Shown piece by piece: positions 1 through 6,713 of a stretch of 36,614 bases of DNA. The notes under the pieces are model-generated. The model was given only the letters and a program-made list of their open reading frames with translations. It did not search any database and was not told where the DNA came from. The position numbers and the translations under genes are program-made. The stretch is from a virus. Where the stretch lies: the IMG/VR virus record IMGVR_UViG_3300044961_000937, positions 1 through 36,614 of that record. One strand, 5' to 3'. The first letter of the stretch is position 1. Each line of letters begins with the position of its first letter.

Positions 1-836
1 AATCATATTCACAGCTTTATCATCAATTTTACGTTAGCTCATATTCACCTTTCGGGAAGTTTAAGAATTTCTATCAATTTGCAAGAGAGTTTGTCAACAT
101 CAAACGTCTTGAGCTAAAAACAGGTCCCGTTAACGACTACAGCCATGCAAAAGTTGATTTGATGAAGACAATCATTGAGCCGTATTTTTTGACCTATACG
201 CAAGAACAAGCAGGGTTTGAGCAGGCTGAGATACAAGAAGAAGTCATCACTGTGAAAATGCATCCTCATTTGTCATTGCTAAGAAAAGTGTTTTTGCGTG
301 ACGATATTTACAAATTTCGCGACGGAACAGTAATTGTTGGCGATACACCTGCAAAAAAGATGGGCAAGATTCATCAGCTTAGTTCCGGGACTGTGATTAC
401 AGAGGAGGGTAAACTCAAGGTTCTTGATGATTCGAAAGCTCGCTTTATCAAAGAAAATTATTCCGGGAAAAAGATTGCGATTTTCTATAAGTACAAAGCT
501 GAAGGAGAAATGCTTAAATCTCTGTTCGAAAACGTTACTGAAAGTCCTGAGGAGTTTCAATCAAGCGATAAGGTTTTTATCTCACAAATTCAATCCGGTG
601 CAATGGGTACCAATCTATCATCGGCAGATGTGTTGCTGTTCTTCAATATTGATTACAGTGCAACAATGTACTGGCAAGCACGGGCAAGACTTCAAACTTT
701 CGAGCGGAGCAAAATTCCGGTAGTGCATTTTCTGTTTTCCGAAGATGGAATTGAAAAAAATATTTTAAAAACTGTAAAAAATAAGTTAGATTACACTTCA
801 AAATATTTTAAAAAAGATTTTCTTGGAGTAAACTGA
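1..836 (+). CDS. SNF2-like phage helicase, C-terminal part (cut by window edge)
   Basis: The frame is open from the window edge (first full codon at base 3), so only the last 277 residues are present. The visible part looks like the second RecA-like domain of a superfamily 2 DNA helicase of the phage SNF2/DEXH type. A segment beginning IAIFYKYKAE would correspond to the start of that domain. QSGAMGTNLSSAD matches motif V (gain of nucleotide-dependent coupling), and YWQARARLQTF resembles motif VI, though the usual R-x-GQ is degenerate. The Walker A and DExH motifs must lie outside the window. The stop overlaps the start of the next gene by one base (TGATG), so it belongs to the same operon. 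Inferred role: DNA remodelling in phage replication or recombination. A second, different helicase of the same class lies at the right end of the window. Confidence 0.75.
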   Translation, partial: SYSQLYHQFYVSSYSPFGKFKNFYQFAREFVNIKRLELKTGPVNDYSHAKVDLMKTIIEPYFLTYTQEQAGFEQAEIQEEVITVKMHPHLSLLRKVFLRDDIYKFRDGTVIVGDTPAKKMGKIHQLSSGTVITEEGKLKVLDDSKARFIKENYSGKKIAIFYKYKAEGEMLKSLFENVTESPEEFQSSDKVFISQIQSGAMGTNLSSADVLLFFNIDYSATMYWQARARLQTFERSKIPVVHFLFSEDGIEKNILKTVKNKLDYTSKYFKKDFLGVN

Positions 837-1297
837 TGAAGAAGCGACTTTTGTATTTGTTTTTTGCGATGTTCTTTGTTTTGGCAGTATCCTGCACAGA
901 AAATACGGTTACAAATTGCGAATGTGTAAATCCATTGCTCGATAGTTCTGCAACAGTAGTAATCAGCTACGTGACAGACGGCGACACATACAAGTTCGGA
1001 ATCAAGAGTGATACTGTAACAATACGACTGCTGCATGTTGATTGTTACGAAGTAAGAAATACTCAGAGGTTAAGAGACCAAGCAGATGCAAAGGGTATTT
1101 CTGTTGACTCGGCTCTTGCACTCGGTTATGCGGGTAGAGATTTTGCGGTGAGATTCCTGCTTAACAAAAAAACACTTTTGCTAAGGGATTTTAATGAGCC
1201 CAACATGGATTCATTCGGCAGATTGCTGAGACATGTATTTGTGGACGGTGTTTCGATGGCAGATACACTTAGAGCATTGGGGCTTGTTTATGAGTAA
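836..1297 (+). CDS. Lipid-anchored staphylococcal nuclease-like protein (thermonuclease)
   Basis: 153 aa. Residues 1-20 form a lipoprotein signal peptide ending in lipobox LAVSC (Cys20), so the mature protein should be exported and lipid-anchored. The rest is a staphylococcal nuclease fold (SNase family, Ca2+-dependent DNA/RNA phosphodiester hydrolysis). DGDT at 48-51 supplies Asp50; IRLLHVDCYEV supplies Arg64, Asp69 and Glu72; and DSFGRLL supplies Arg129. Spacings Asp50-Arg64 (14), Arg64-Asp69 (5) and Asp69-Glu72 (3) equal those of Asp21, Arg35, Asp40 and Glu43 in the S. aureus enzyme, so catalysis is likely intact. A roughly 13-residue insertion precedes Arg129. The start overlaps the helicase stop. 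A surface nuclease in an early phage operon is unusual; roles in excluding other phages or scavenging nucleotides are only inference. Confidence 0.88.
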   Translation: MKKRLLYLFFAMFFVLAVSCTENTVTNCECVNPLLDSSATVVISYVTDGDTYKFGIKSDTVTIRLLHVDCYEVRNTQRLRDQADAKGISVDSALALGYAGRDFAVRFLLNKKTLLLRDFNEPNMDSFGRLLRHVFVDGVSMADTLRALGLVYE

Positions 1298-1424
1298 AGC
1301 AATGTTGAAGTTTCATTCACATTTGCCCGTGGCGATGATTTTATGCTTCAATGAATAGGATTTCCCGATGCGAATATAAAATGCTCTTAAAATCGAAATA
1401 CGGGCGAAAAATGAAAAGTTGGTT

Positions 1425-1868
1425 ATGGATGAGAAAAAATTACAAAGCAAAGTTCTTGAATTGCTAAAAAAAAATGGAGCATATGCAATCAAGACAATTC
1501 GAACGAATAAAAATGGCGTACCTGACATCATAGGTTGTTTATACGGCGTTTTTTTTGGTATAGAGGTAAAAAGTATCGGAAATAAACCAAAAGCTCTCCA
1601 GAATTGGAATATTGAGCTAATTTTGAGTGCAGGCGGAAAAGCAACTACGATTTATAACTTGGACGATTTTTATAAATTTTTTGATGAGGTGACTATGGCA
1701 GCAGGTCTTAGCGTTAACAATACAACAAAATTTGCGTTGATGCAAATGAAGAAAAAACACCAACTCAGCATGTCAAGGATTCTTGAATATGCGGTCTCGA
1801 AGTTGACAGACGATGAACTACAGAAACTTTCGGAGCAGAAAGCTCAAAAAGTAGAGCAAAAATTATGA
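1425..1868 (+). CDS. VRR-NUC domain nuclease with a C-terminal helical extension
   Basis: 147 aa from the ATG at 1425; a TTG two codons earlier is a weaker option and no good SD is visible. Residues 1 to about 90 match the VRR-NUC family (PD-(D/E)xK nuclease fold, often a structure-specific or Holliday-junction-type nuclease in phages). GVPDIIG carries Asp34, FFGIEVKS carries Glu47 and Lys49, and Gln59 follows in ALQNW, the expected D-ExK-Q order. Phage VRR-NUC proteins commonly end near residue 90-100. Here about 55 further charged, helical residues follow, and an in-frame ATG at 1695 preceded by GAGGTG could express that tail separately. It sits in the early operon after the SNase-like gene, which fits a recombination/replication role. 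Confidence 0.8.
   Translation: MDEKKLQSKVLELLKKNGAYAIKTIRTNKNGVPDIIGCLYGVFFGIEVKSIGNKPKALQNWNIELILSAGGKATTIYNLDDFYKFFDEVTMAAGLSVNNTTKFALMQMKKKHQLSMSRILEYAVSKLTDDELQKLSEQKAQKVEQKL
1695..1868 (+). CDS. Possible nested 57-aa product from an internal start of the VRR-NUC gene
   Basis: An in-frame ATG at 1695 is preceded by GAGGTG (1685-1690), closer to the SD consensus and better spaced (4 nt) than anything at the start of the full gene. It would give 57 residues beginning MAAGLSVNNT, mostly helical and strongly charged, with no recognisable family. The position coincides with the end of the VRR-NUC domain, so the codons look like a second module. This may be a separate small protein or only a C-terminal domain; the sequence alone does not decide. 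Confidence 0.35.
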   Translation: MAAGLSVNNTTKFALMQMKKKHQLSMSRILEYAVSKLTDDELQKLSEQKAQKVEQKL

Positions 1869-1893
1869 CTGTGGATTAAACAAGGCATGAAGC

Positions 1894-2181
1894 ATGGACA
1901 CAAAAGAGGAACTTCTAAACTACCTGAAAATGGAGCACTTAACGGGGGATATAAAAGTTATTGCCGAATTGACAGGTCTCGAAATAGCACGAATGTTGCT
2001 ATTACAAATGGATGGATTGACATTGCACATTCCGTCGGTAAAATTGATTGACGATTTGTTGGTTGAGTATCTTAAAGCGAAGTATGGCAAGATGCCGATT
2101 GACAAAAAAACGGAGGTTATAATTTCAAATAAAATCGGTCGCCCGGTGCGAGAGGTTCGGAAGCTTCTTTGCAGGATTTGA
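1894..2181 (+). CDS. Mor-like transcription activator (Mor/C family)
   Basis: 95 aa. The centre (VIAELTGLEIA, then DGLTLHIPSVK) resembles the dimerisation half of the Mor family of phage Mu (consensus: a Gle.al.l stretch, then a GG.riYIPK strand). The C-terminal third (KKTEVIISNKIGRPVREVRKLL) fits a helix-turn-helix. Mu Mor is about 129 aa, so this is a short version. Mor-type proteins bind upstream of weak promoters and recruit RNA polymerase for middle/late transcription. It is the last gene of the early plus-strand operon, followed by a hairpin terminator, and lies next to the control region of the amidoligase cassette and the inverted packaging block. Which promoter it activates is unknown. 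Confidence 0.6.
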   Translation: MDTKEELLNYLKMEHLTGDIKVIAELTGLEIARMLLLQMDGLTLHIPSVKLIDDLLVEYLKAKYGKMPIDKKTEVIISNKIGRPVREVRKLLCRI

Positions 2182-2183
2182 CG

Positions 2184-2213
2184 ACGAAGAGCCCTCCTTT
2201 CGGGGGGCTTCGA
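2184..2213. terminator. GC-rich hairpin between convergent genes
   Basis: AGCCCTCC (2190-2197) pairs with GGGGGGCT (2202-2209; one G-U pair) around a TTTC loop, and CGA/TCG outside it can extend the stem. It lies between the stop of the Mor-like gene (plus) and the stop of the small acidic gene (minus), the usual place for a bidirectional terminator. The following T-tract is poor, so termination strength is uncertain. Confidence 0.6.
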
Positions 2214-2228
2214 TTTGGTAGTTTAATT

Positions 2229-2468
2229 CTACCAACAATCCGAATGCATCTCGTCTAAAATTTCTTCTGCGATTGTATCCCACAAATCGGTAGGGAAATT
2301 ATCTCCATCAATCCAATCAATCTCGTCGATGTATGTTGTTCCGCATTCGACGTAAGTATTGTATTCTACGATGCTTGTTTTTGTTACAGTTACGAAGTCG
2401 TCTAATTCTTCGTTGTAAACTTCATCTTTCCAAGTGAATTCGTAGGTTGGTTTAAGCATTCTTCTCAT
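2229..2468 (-). CDS. Small acidic protein of the amidoligase cassette
   Basis: 79 aa and highly acidic (many Asp/Glu, five Trp/Tyr-rich turns), beginning MRRMLKPTYEF and ending HSDCW. No family is recognised. It is a credible gene because AAGGAG lies 9 nt before the ATG (reading the minus strand) and its whole leader, including promoter-like blocks, is a mirrored copy of the leader of the divergent amidoligase gene. This shared leader implies co-regulation and joint function. Candidate roles, all inference: a peptide substrate of the amidoligase, an inhibitor, or a DNA-mimic protein as acidic phage proteins often are. The C-terminal Asp-Cys-Trp end is notable if it is a ligation substrate. 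Confidence 0.7.
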   Translation of the reverse strand: MRRMLKPTYEFTWKDEVYNEELDDFVTVTKTSIVEYNTYVECGTTYIDEIDWIDGDNFPTDLWDTIAEEILDEMHSDCW

Positions 2469-2793
2469 TTTTTTTAACTCCTTGATTTTAAATAATGTTG
2501 TTTAATTCTATGTCTAATGTAACATAAGAATTTAACTTACGCAAGTTATATTTTCAATAAATCGAATAAAATCAACAATTTATTCGATTTTTTTTGTTTT
2601 TTTTTTTGATGAATTTCTGAGCGAATTCGCTTGTCAATTACTGTGCCGCAATAAGTAAAAAGTAATAATAAAAAAGTTTAAATAAATCTGCTAAATTATT
2701 GAATTTAATGCAGATATAACTTGCGTGTGAAAAATATTAATTGCACATTAGACATAGAAAATGTTAAACAATTGATATTAAAGGAATTAAACA
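2469..2793. promoter_or_regulatory. Divergent control region with duplicated, mirror-image promoter-leaders
   Basis: Reading away from the centre, both arms contain the same 13-mer ATATAACTTGCGT (2539-2551 on minus, 2714-2726 on plus), then exactly 18 unrelated bases, then the same 15-mer ACATTAGACATAGAA (2506-2520 minus, 2745-2759 plus). Next come a shared TTAAACAA and an SD-like AAGGAG/AAAGGA before each ATG. TTGCGT could act as a -35 box, with the -10 near the 15-mer. The left copy of the 13-mer also lies in a palindrome, AACTT-ACGC-AAGTT. Equal spacing in two otherwise diverged sequences points to a functional promoter or operator pair. No gene is seen in this stretch. Confidence 0.75.
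2559..2595. other. Perfect 12-bp AT-rich palindrome with T-tract
   Basis: AAATCGAATAAA (2559-2570) and TTTATTCGATTT (2579-2590) form a perfect 12-bp stem with an 8-nt loop, followed by a long T-rich tract. It has the shape of an intrinsic terminator reading rightward, but no plus-strand gene ends here. It lies in the middle of the divergent control region, so an operator or an insulator between the two promoters is as likely. Confidence 0.6.
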
Positions 2794-3771
2794 ATGACAC
2801 AACAAGAAATTTTAAACAGCAATCAAACCAAAACTTGGAAAATTCAGAGACTTTTGGAAATGGGACTTTCGAGACGGGAAGTTGCAGAGTTGGTTGGCAC
2901 AAACTACGGTTTTGTGCAAAATGTTTATGCGAGTCTTTTTCCTGACAGAATCAGAACCAGAGCAAGACAAGCGGTTCGAGAAGCGATTGAAAGGGGATTT
3001 CGGCTTGAGAGTTTTACATTCAATCACAAATTTGGTGTTGAGATTGAAATGTACGGAGTTGACAGAGAAGAATTAAGAACCGAATTGCGAAATGCAGGGA
3101 TTACGGTTGACATTGGAATGAGAAGAGAATCGAATGAAGGATATTGGAAAGTGACATCGGACGGTTCGATAACCGGCGAGAATGCTTTGGAATTGGTAAG
3201 TCCGATTTTGGAAGGACCGCAAGGAATTGCAACTTTGAAAACGGTAATGTTGATTGTGAGAGGATTGGAAGCGAAGGTCAACAGAACTTGCGGATTGCAC
3301 ATTCATTTTGATGCATCGAGTTTTAGCTGGGATGCATGGAAAAACCTTTTTATCAATTATGCAATGATTGAAAACCACATTGATTCCTTTATGCCGGCAT
3401 CAAGAAGAGCCAACAACAACACTTACTGCTACTCGATGCGGGTTTCAAATTTTAAGCAAAAAGTAATGGAAACAAGACAATTGCGGACCATGATAAACAG
3501 CGTGAAATCATTGCACCAAAGAATCACCGGAAACAGCAGATATTACAAAATCAATGCAAGTGCTTTTTGGAGACACGGTTCGGTAGAATTCAGACAGCAT
3601 GGCGGGACGGTTTCATTCAACAAGGTTAACAATTGGATTAAATTTTTAGCAAGATTGATTGAATTTTCAAAACACGGACAATTCCAAACAGGAGGTGAAA
3701 ATGAATTTAACAATTTTTTAGATGAACAAACAATTGCTTACATTCGCAACAGAAAGAGTGAATTAGCATAA
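2794..3771 (+). CDS. Amidoligase_2 family enzyme with N-terminal helix-turn-helix
   Basis: 325 aa. Residues 24-45 (SRREVAELVGTNYGFVQNV) look like a helix-turn-helix. Residues 79-320 match the amidoligase family (COOH-NH2 ligase with a glutamine synthetase-like/GCS fold). FGVEIEM at 80-86 supplies the paired Glu of the metal/ATP site; the WKVTSDGSI block follows at 118-126, ELVSPIL at 133-139, CGLHIHFD at 166-173 and EFRQHGGT at 265-272. The family joins a carboxylate to an amine using ATP and is proposed to make peptide tags or modify proteins; phage members are known but their substrates are not. The start has AAAGGA 8 nt upstream. It is probably co-transcribed with the 75-aa gene downstream and co-regulated with the divergent acidic gene. 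The fused HTH suggests DNA binding or autoregulation. Confidence 0.85.
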   Translation: MTQQEILNSNQTKTWKIQRLLEMGLSRREVAELVGTNYGFVQNVYASLFPDRIRTRARQAVREAIERGFRLESFTFNHKFGVEIEMYGVDREELRTELRNAGITVDIGMRRESNEGYWKVTSDGSITGENALELVSPILEGPQGIATLKTVMLIVRGLEAKVNRTCGLHIHFDASSFSWDAWKNLFINYAMIENHIDSFMPASRRANNNTYCYSMRVSNFKQKVMETRQLRTMINSVKSLHQRITGNSRYYKINASAFWRHGSVEFRQHGGTVSFNKVNNWIKFLARLIEFSKHGQFQTGGENEFNNFLDEQTIAYIRNRKSELA

Positions 3772-3789
3772 TTATTATTAGGAGGATTT

Positions 3790-4017
3790 ATGAAATACAA
3801 ATTAAACACAGGCGAGATTGTCGACGCAAAGAATGCTGACGAGTTGGTAGCCATTTTGAACAACACTTCTTTTTTCGGAAGTCGAGATACAATCAAAGAG
3901 TTTATGGTGGATACAGCCGCAAGGGTGTCAACCGATTTAGATGTGACAATAAACACAAACACAACAGGAGCGTTTGTGGCTGATTTGATAAAGCACGGTT
4001 ACATCGAATTGATTTAA
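3790..4017 (+). CDS. Small protein downstream of amidoligase, function unknown
   Basis: 75 aa, starting after a perfect AGGAGG (ATG 4 nt later), 18 nt after the amidoligase stop. The sequence begins MKYKLNTGEIVDAKNADEL and ends GYIELI. A short beta-rich start (KLNTGEIVDA) and a helix-rich middle are visible, but no family is recognised. The strong SD suggests abundant expression. Because it follows the amidoligase directly, it is a reasonable candidate for the substrate or partner protein. It ends only 2 bp from the stop of the convergent minus-strand packaging/portal operon, with no terminator visible between them. Confidence 0.65.
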   Translation: MKYKLNTGEIVDAKNADELVAILNNTSFFGSRDTIKEFMVDTAARVSTDLDVTINTNTTGAFVADLIKHGYIELI

Positions 4018-4019
4018 CT

Positions 4020-4472
4020 TTACGTTCGCTTGAAGTGGTCGAGGAAAGCATCTGTAATGTCCTCGATTACTTCCGGCGGGAGTATTTGGTCTGGAAATAT
4101 TGGTCTCGGCGGCATGTAGCGAGTTCCGAAATGTAGATGCTTCGCATAATCCACATTTGTGCCGAGAGTGACTCCGGTGCCGGTTGCACTAAAGTTTATC
4201 GAGCCCAAGAGCCCTGCATCGCCGGCTGTTCTTCTTAGGATTTGAATCGGGCTGTATCCTAACCTCTCACGTTGTCGAACAGTAGATGGAGCCAAAGGTG
4301 CCCACGGCAACCCTCTTTGGAAGTAGGCACCTTCAACTTCAAAGTTATCCATTACTGCGTTAAGCAGGATTTTACCGACATCGAGATAAAAAGGATAAAG
4401 CTCCAATCCGTTATGAACAACCTCGAGGATTACTCGCTGTGCTTCTTGAGCGAAAAGTTCAATCTTTATCAT
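4020..4472 (-). CDS. Mu G-like virion morphogenesis protein
   Basis: 150 aa. It matches the phage virion morphogenesis family (Mu gpG / P2 gpS type). WAPLAPSTVRQRERLGYSP, then LRRTAGDAGLLGSI, then VTLGTNVDYAKHLHFGT and PPRPIFP reproduce the family order (W..L...T...R......L...G.L..si.......v.iG....YA..hqfG......PaRpfl). Members act at head completion or tail attachment. The start overlaps the stop of the Mu F-like gene by 4 bp, and it is the last gene of the minus-strand packaging operon. In Mu-type phages this gene directly precedes the protease/scaffold gene, which here lies 5.7 kb away on the other strand. Confidence 0.85.
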   Translation of the reverse strand: MIKIELFAQEAQRVILEVVHNGLELYPFYLDVGKILLNAVMDNFEVEGAYFQRGLPWAPLAPSTVRQRERLGYSPIQILRRTAGDAGLLGSINFSATGTGVTLGTNVDYAKHLHFGTRYMPPRPIFPDQILPPEVIEDITDAFLDHFKRT

Positions 4473-5137
4473 TTCAGTTTATCCTTGAGTTTTTTGGGAA
4501 ATCCTGTTACATCGGGCTCGTAAGAATTCGGCAGACGTCTAAAATTTTTATCGTTCAAATATTGTTCGGGGATTTCAGAAATGCTGACTTCACGTAGTCC
4601 GAGTCTTTCTTTTTGTTTTTCGGTAATCGCAACCCAAATTGTTCTGCAATGGAAATGGCGCGGCGAGTAAACATTTTTGAGCTTTTTATCGTTTGCACGA
4701 ACGCAAATGTTCTGCTCGGCTAACCATTTGCAGGGTTTTGTAGTTTTTTGGTCTTGCATGACAATCGGGCGTAGCAGAGGAAATCGCTCGATGCCTTCCA
4801 TTTGTTGTTGGAATCTGCCACCGTTATAGGCATTTGAGATGTTTTGGGTAACAACAAGGTCGGCGTGCCATGCACGGAGCTTCATCGTTTCCCTGAATTC
4901 CTTTTTAAATTCACGCAGATTTTGCCCATTTTTGATAGCATCTTCGATAAGTTTTTTTGCATCCATGAGGTGATTTGCGTTGTTTACGCCGGCGATTTTG
5001 AATGCCATTTTCTCAAATAGTTCAAGGAATGAATCCCAGTCTTTCGACAGGACTATGCCGAGTGATTCAAAATACTCGCGTACTTCGGTCGGGTCCTTCT
5101 CGAATGCGATAAGCAAGTCATTAAGTTCAATTTCCAT
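4469..5137 (-). CDS. Mu F-like head morphogenesis (minor head) protein
   Basis: 222 aa. The family signature (phage Mu protein F / SPP1 gp7-like) is clear: a helical segment with a conserved AW-x-ADLVVTQNISNAYNGGR stretch, then PIVMQDQKTTKPCKWLAEQN and the C-terminal zinc-site-like SPRHFHCRTIWV with His and Cys residues. Such proteins enter the procapsid with the portal and help stabilise or eject DNA. It is shorter than Mu F (over 400 aa), keeping essentially the core domain. It overlaps the portal stop by one base and the gpG-like start by four, so all three are translationally linked. Confidence 0.88.
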   Translation of the reverse strand: MEIELNDLLIAFEKDPTEVREYFESLGIVLSKDWDSFLELFEKMAFKIAGVNNANHLMDAKKLIEDAIKNGQNLREFKKEFRETMKLRAWHADLVVTQNISNAYNGGRFQQQMEGIERFPLLRPIVMQDQKTTKPCKWLAEQNICVRANDKKLKNVYSPRHFHCRTIWVAITEKQKERLGLREVSISEIPEQYLNDKNFRRLPNSYEPDVTGFPKKLKDKLK

Positions 5138-6705
5138 TATTCGCTCTCCGATTTGTGGTATCCATATGCTTCCATTGTTGTTATCATGCGATAGATGAAG
5201 TCTTTTTTGTCTTCGAGCGGCAAGTCGTCGTAAATGTCGAATAATTTGTCGTTCATCTCTTCGAGCGATTCTGCGTTTTCGACAAATTCTGCAATCGCGT
5301 CAATTGTTGCGTCTTTGAGAGATTTGAATTCTGCTGATTTCAAAAGTTCATCCGCAAATTCATCTTGTAATTCGGGCTCGTTGTTGTCTTGAGCTAAAAT
5401 TTTCAATGCGTGAAAACCTTGTTTTTTCGGCTTAACTTTTGCTTCATCTAAAGTATCTTCCGGCTCAGTTGTTTCGGGAGTTGTTTCTTTCGGCTCACTT
5501 TCGATACTTTGTTTGAGGGTAAAGTATTTTGCATCAATGTTGAACTGTTCAGAAATATAATCTTCGTTAACGCTTACTCCGCAATTTTTGAGTGTTTGCA
5601 ACAAATTAGCTTTTGATTGATATTTTTCAATGTCGTCAAGTTCGAAAAATCGTATTTGACAATGCTTGTTGCCGCTAAAATTCAATTCATGCTGCCATTT
5701 GAGGAGCTTGTTGATGTAGTTAACGATGAATTTTGTGTATGCTTCGACGCGGTCTGTTTTGGTCGACAATGCCATATCTTCGCTCCCAAGCTTTCCGGGA
5801 GTTGATGAAGCACTTCCTTCATGTCCGAGAATGAGGATTGAGATTTGTTTATCGCAGAATATAATGAGTTGATTATAAATATCGCTACTGCCTGATGAAC
5901 CTGCGGGGAATAGGTTTGACGTTACTCCTTCAGGGAGTACAATGACCTTGTTTTGTACCATGTCTTCGAGTAATTCTCCGAGCTCTATTGCGTATTCATC
6001 AATGGACTTTTTCGCCAATGCGGCGGCTTGCTGGCTGTAAGTTGCTGACACTCCGGGAGAGCCGAAGGTTTCGGTAAAGACAGCCCAAAAATCCGCTACG
6101 TTATTTTTGATAAATACTTTTTTGTAGCAGTTGACAAACAGACCGTTCCCGTATGGATTTTTCCACGTCGGTTCATAAGTCGGTGCAAGTATTCTGTATG
6201 GTTGAATCAGCTCTCCGGTTGCTCGTTTAGTATCTGTCAAAACTCTCAAATTTCGCTCTACGTCATAGACAAAAGCATCGTGTGGAAGTTCGATAATTTC
6301 GTCAATTGTCATATACTTACCACGTTTCCAAAGCAAATTGAGGTACTGACTACCATAAAAGATAGCCCAGAGGATTTGCCGAATGAGATTGTTTGACATG
6401 AGTTGCTCGATAGTTTGTTGAGCAAGAGCAACCTCAGCCGCTGAAGCTCCATTTTTTATGATTTCATATTCAAGACTTGTGATTGCCTCAAATATCGAGT
6501 TCACACACCCGCGAACGTGCGGGTCTGCGAATGTTTCTTGAAATAGATTATAGCTTCCCAATTGCCCGATGAGTTTAGTAGGATTCGGCAAAATGTCGTA
6601 ATACCTGCGATAACTGTCGTTGACGGTTTCGAGTTTTTCCGTCAGGTCTGACTTTTTGAGCTTTGCCGCTGAAGCCATAAATGCTTTTTGAATAATATTT
6701 TCCAT
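5137..6705 (-). CDS. Portal protein, DUF935 / Mu gp29-like
   Basis: 522 aa. It matches the DUF935 portal family: an N-terminal LPNPTKLIGQLGSYNLFQE segment, ADPHVRGCVNSIF (the usual D.hv.a.l..R helix), WAIFYGSQYLNLLWKRG, and a central SDIYNQLIIFCDKQISILILGH-x-GSAS block that is hallmark sequence of the family (disk/stem region). The portal is the dodecameric ring at one capsid vertex through which DNA enters and to which the tail attaches. Residues from about 400 on are acidic and low-complexity (EPKETTPETTEPED), probably a flexible linker before a helical end. It lies between TerL (8 bp upstream) and the F-like gene (1-bp overlap). Confidence 0.9.
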   Translation of the reverse strand: MENIIQKAFMASAAKLKKSDLTEKLETVNDSYRRYYDILPNPTKLIGQLGSYNLFQETFADPHVRGCVNSIFEAITSLEYEIIKNGASAAEVALAQQTIEQLMSNNLIRQILWAIFYGSQYLNLLWKRGKYMTIDEIIELPHDAFVYDVERNLRVLTDTKRATGELIQPYRILAPTYEPTWKNPYGNGLFVNCYKKVFIKNNVADFWAVFTETFGSPGVSATYSQQAAALAKKSIDEYAIELGELLEDMVQNKVIVLPEGVTSNLFPAGSSGSSDIYNQLIIFCDKQISILILGHEGSASSTPGKLGSEDMALSTKTDRVEAYTKFIVNYINKLLKWQHELNFSGNKHCQIRFFELDDIEKYQSKANLLQTLKNCGVSVNEDYISEQFNIDAKYFTLKQSIESEPKETTPETTEPEDTLDEAKVKPKKQGFHALKILAQDNNEPELQDEFADELLKSAEFKSLKDATIDAIAEFVENAESLEEMNDKLFDIYDDLPLEDKKDFIYRMITTMEAYGYHKSESE

Positions 6706-6713
6706 AAATTTCT

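Noticed and set aside
1290-1467. Two tiny frames (22 and 28 codons) between the SNase-like and VRR-NUC genes
   Set aside because: No SD, no recognisable sequence, and the frames stop within a few codons.
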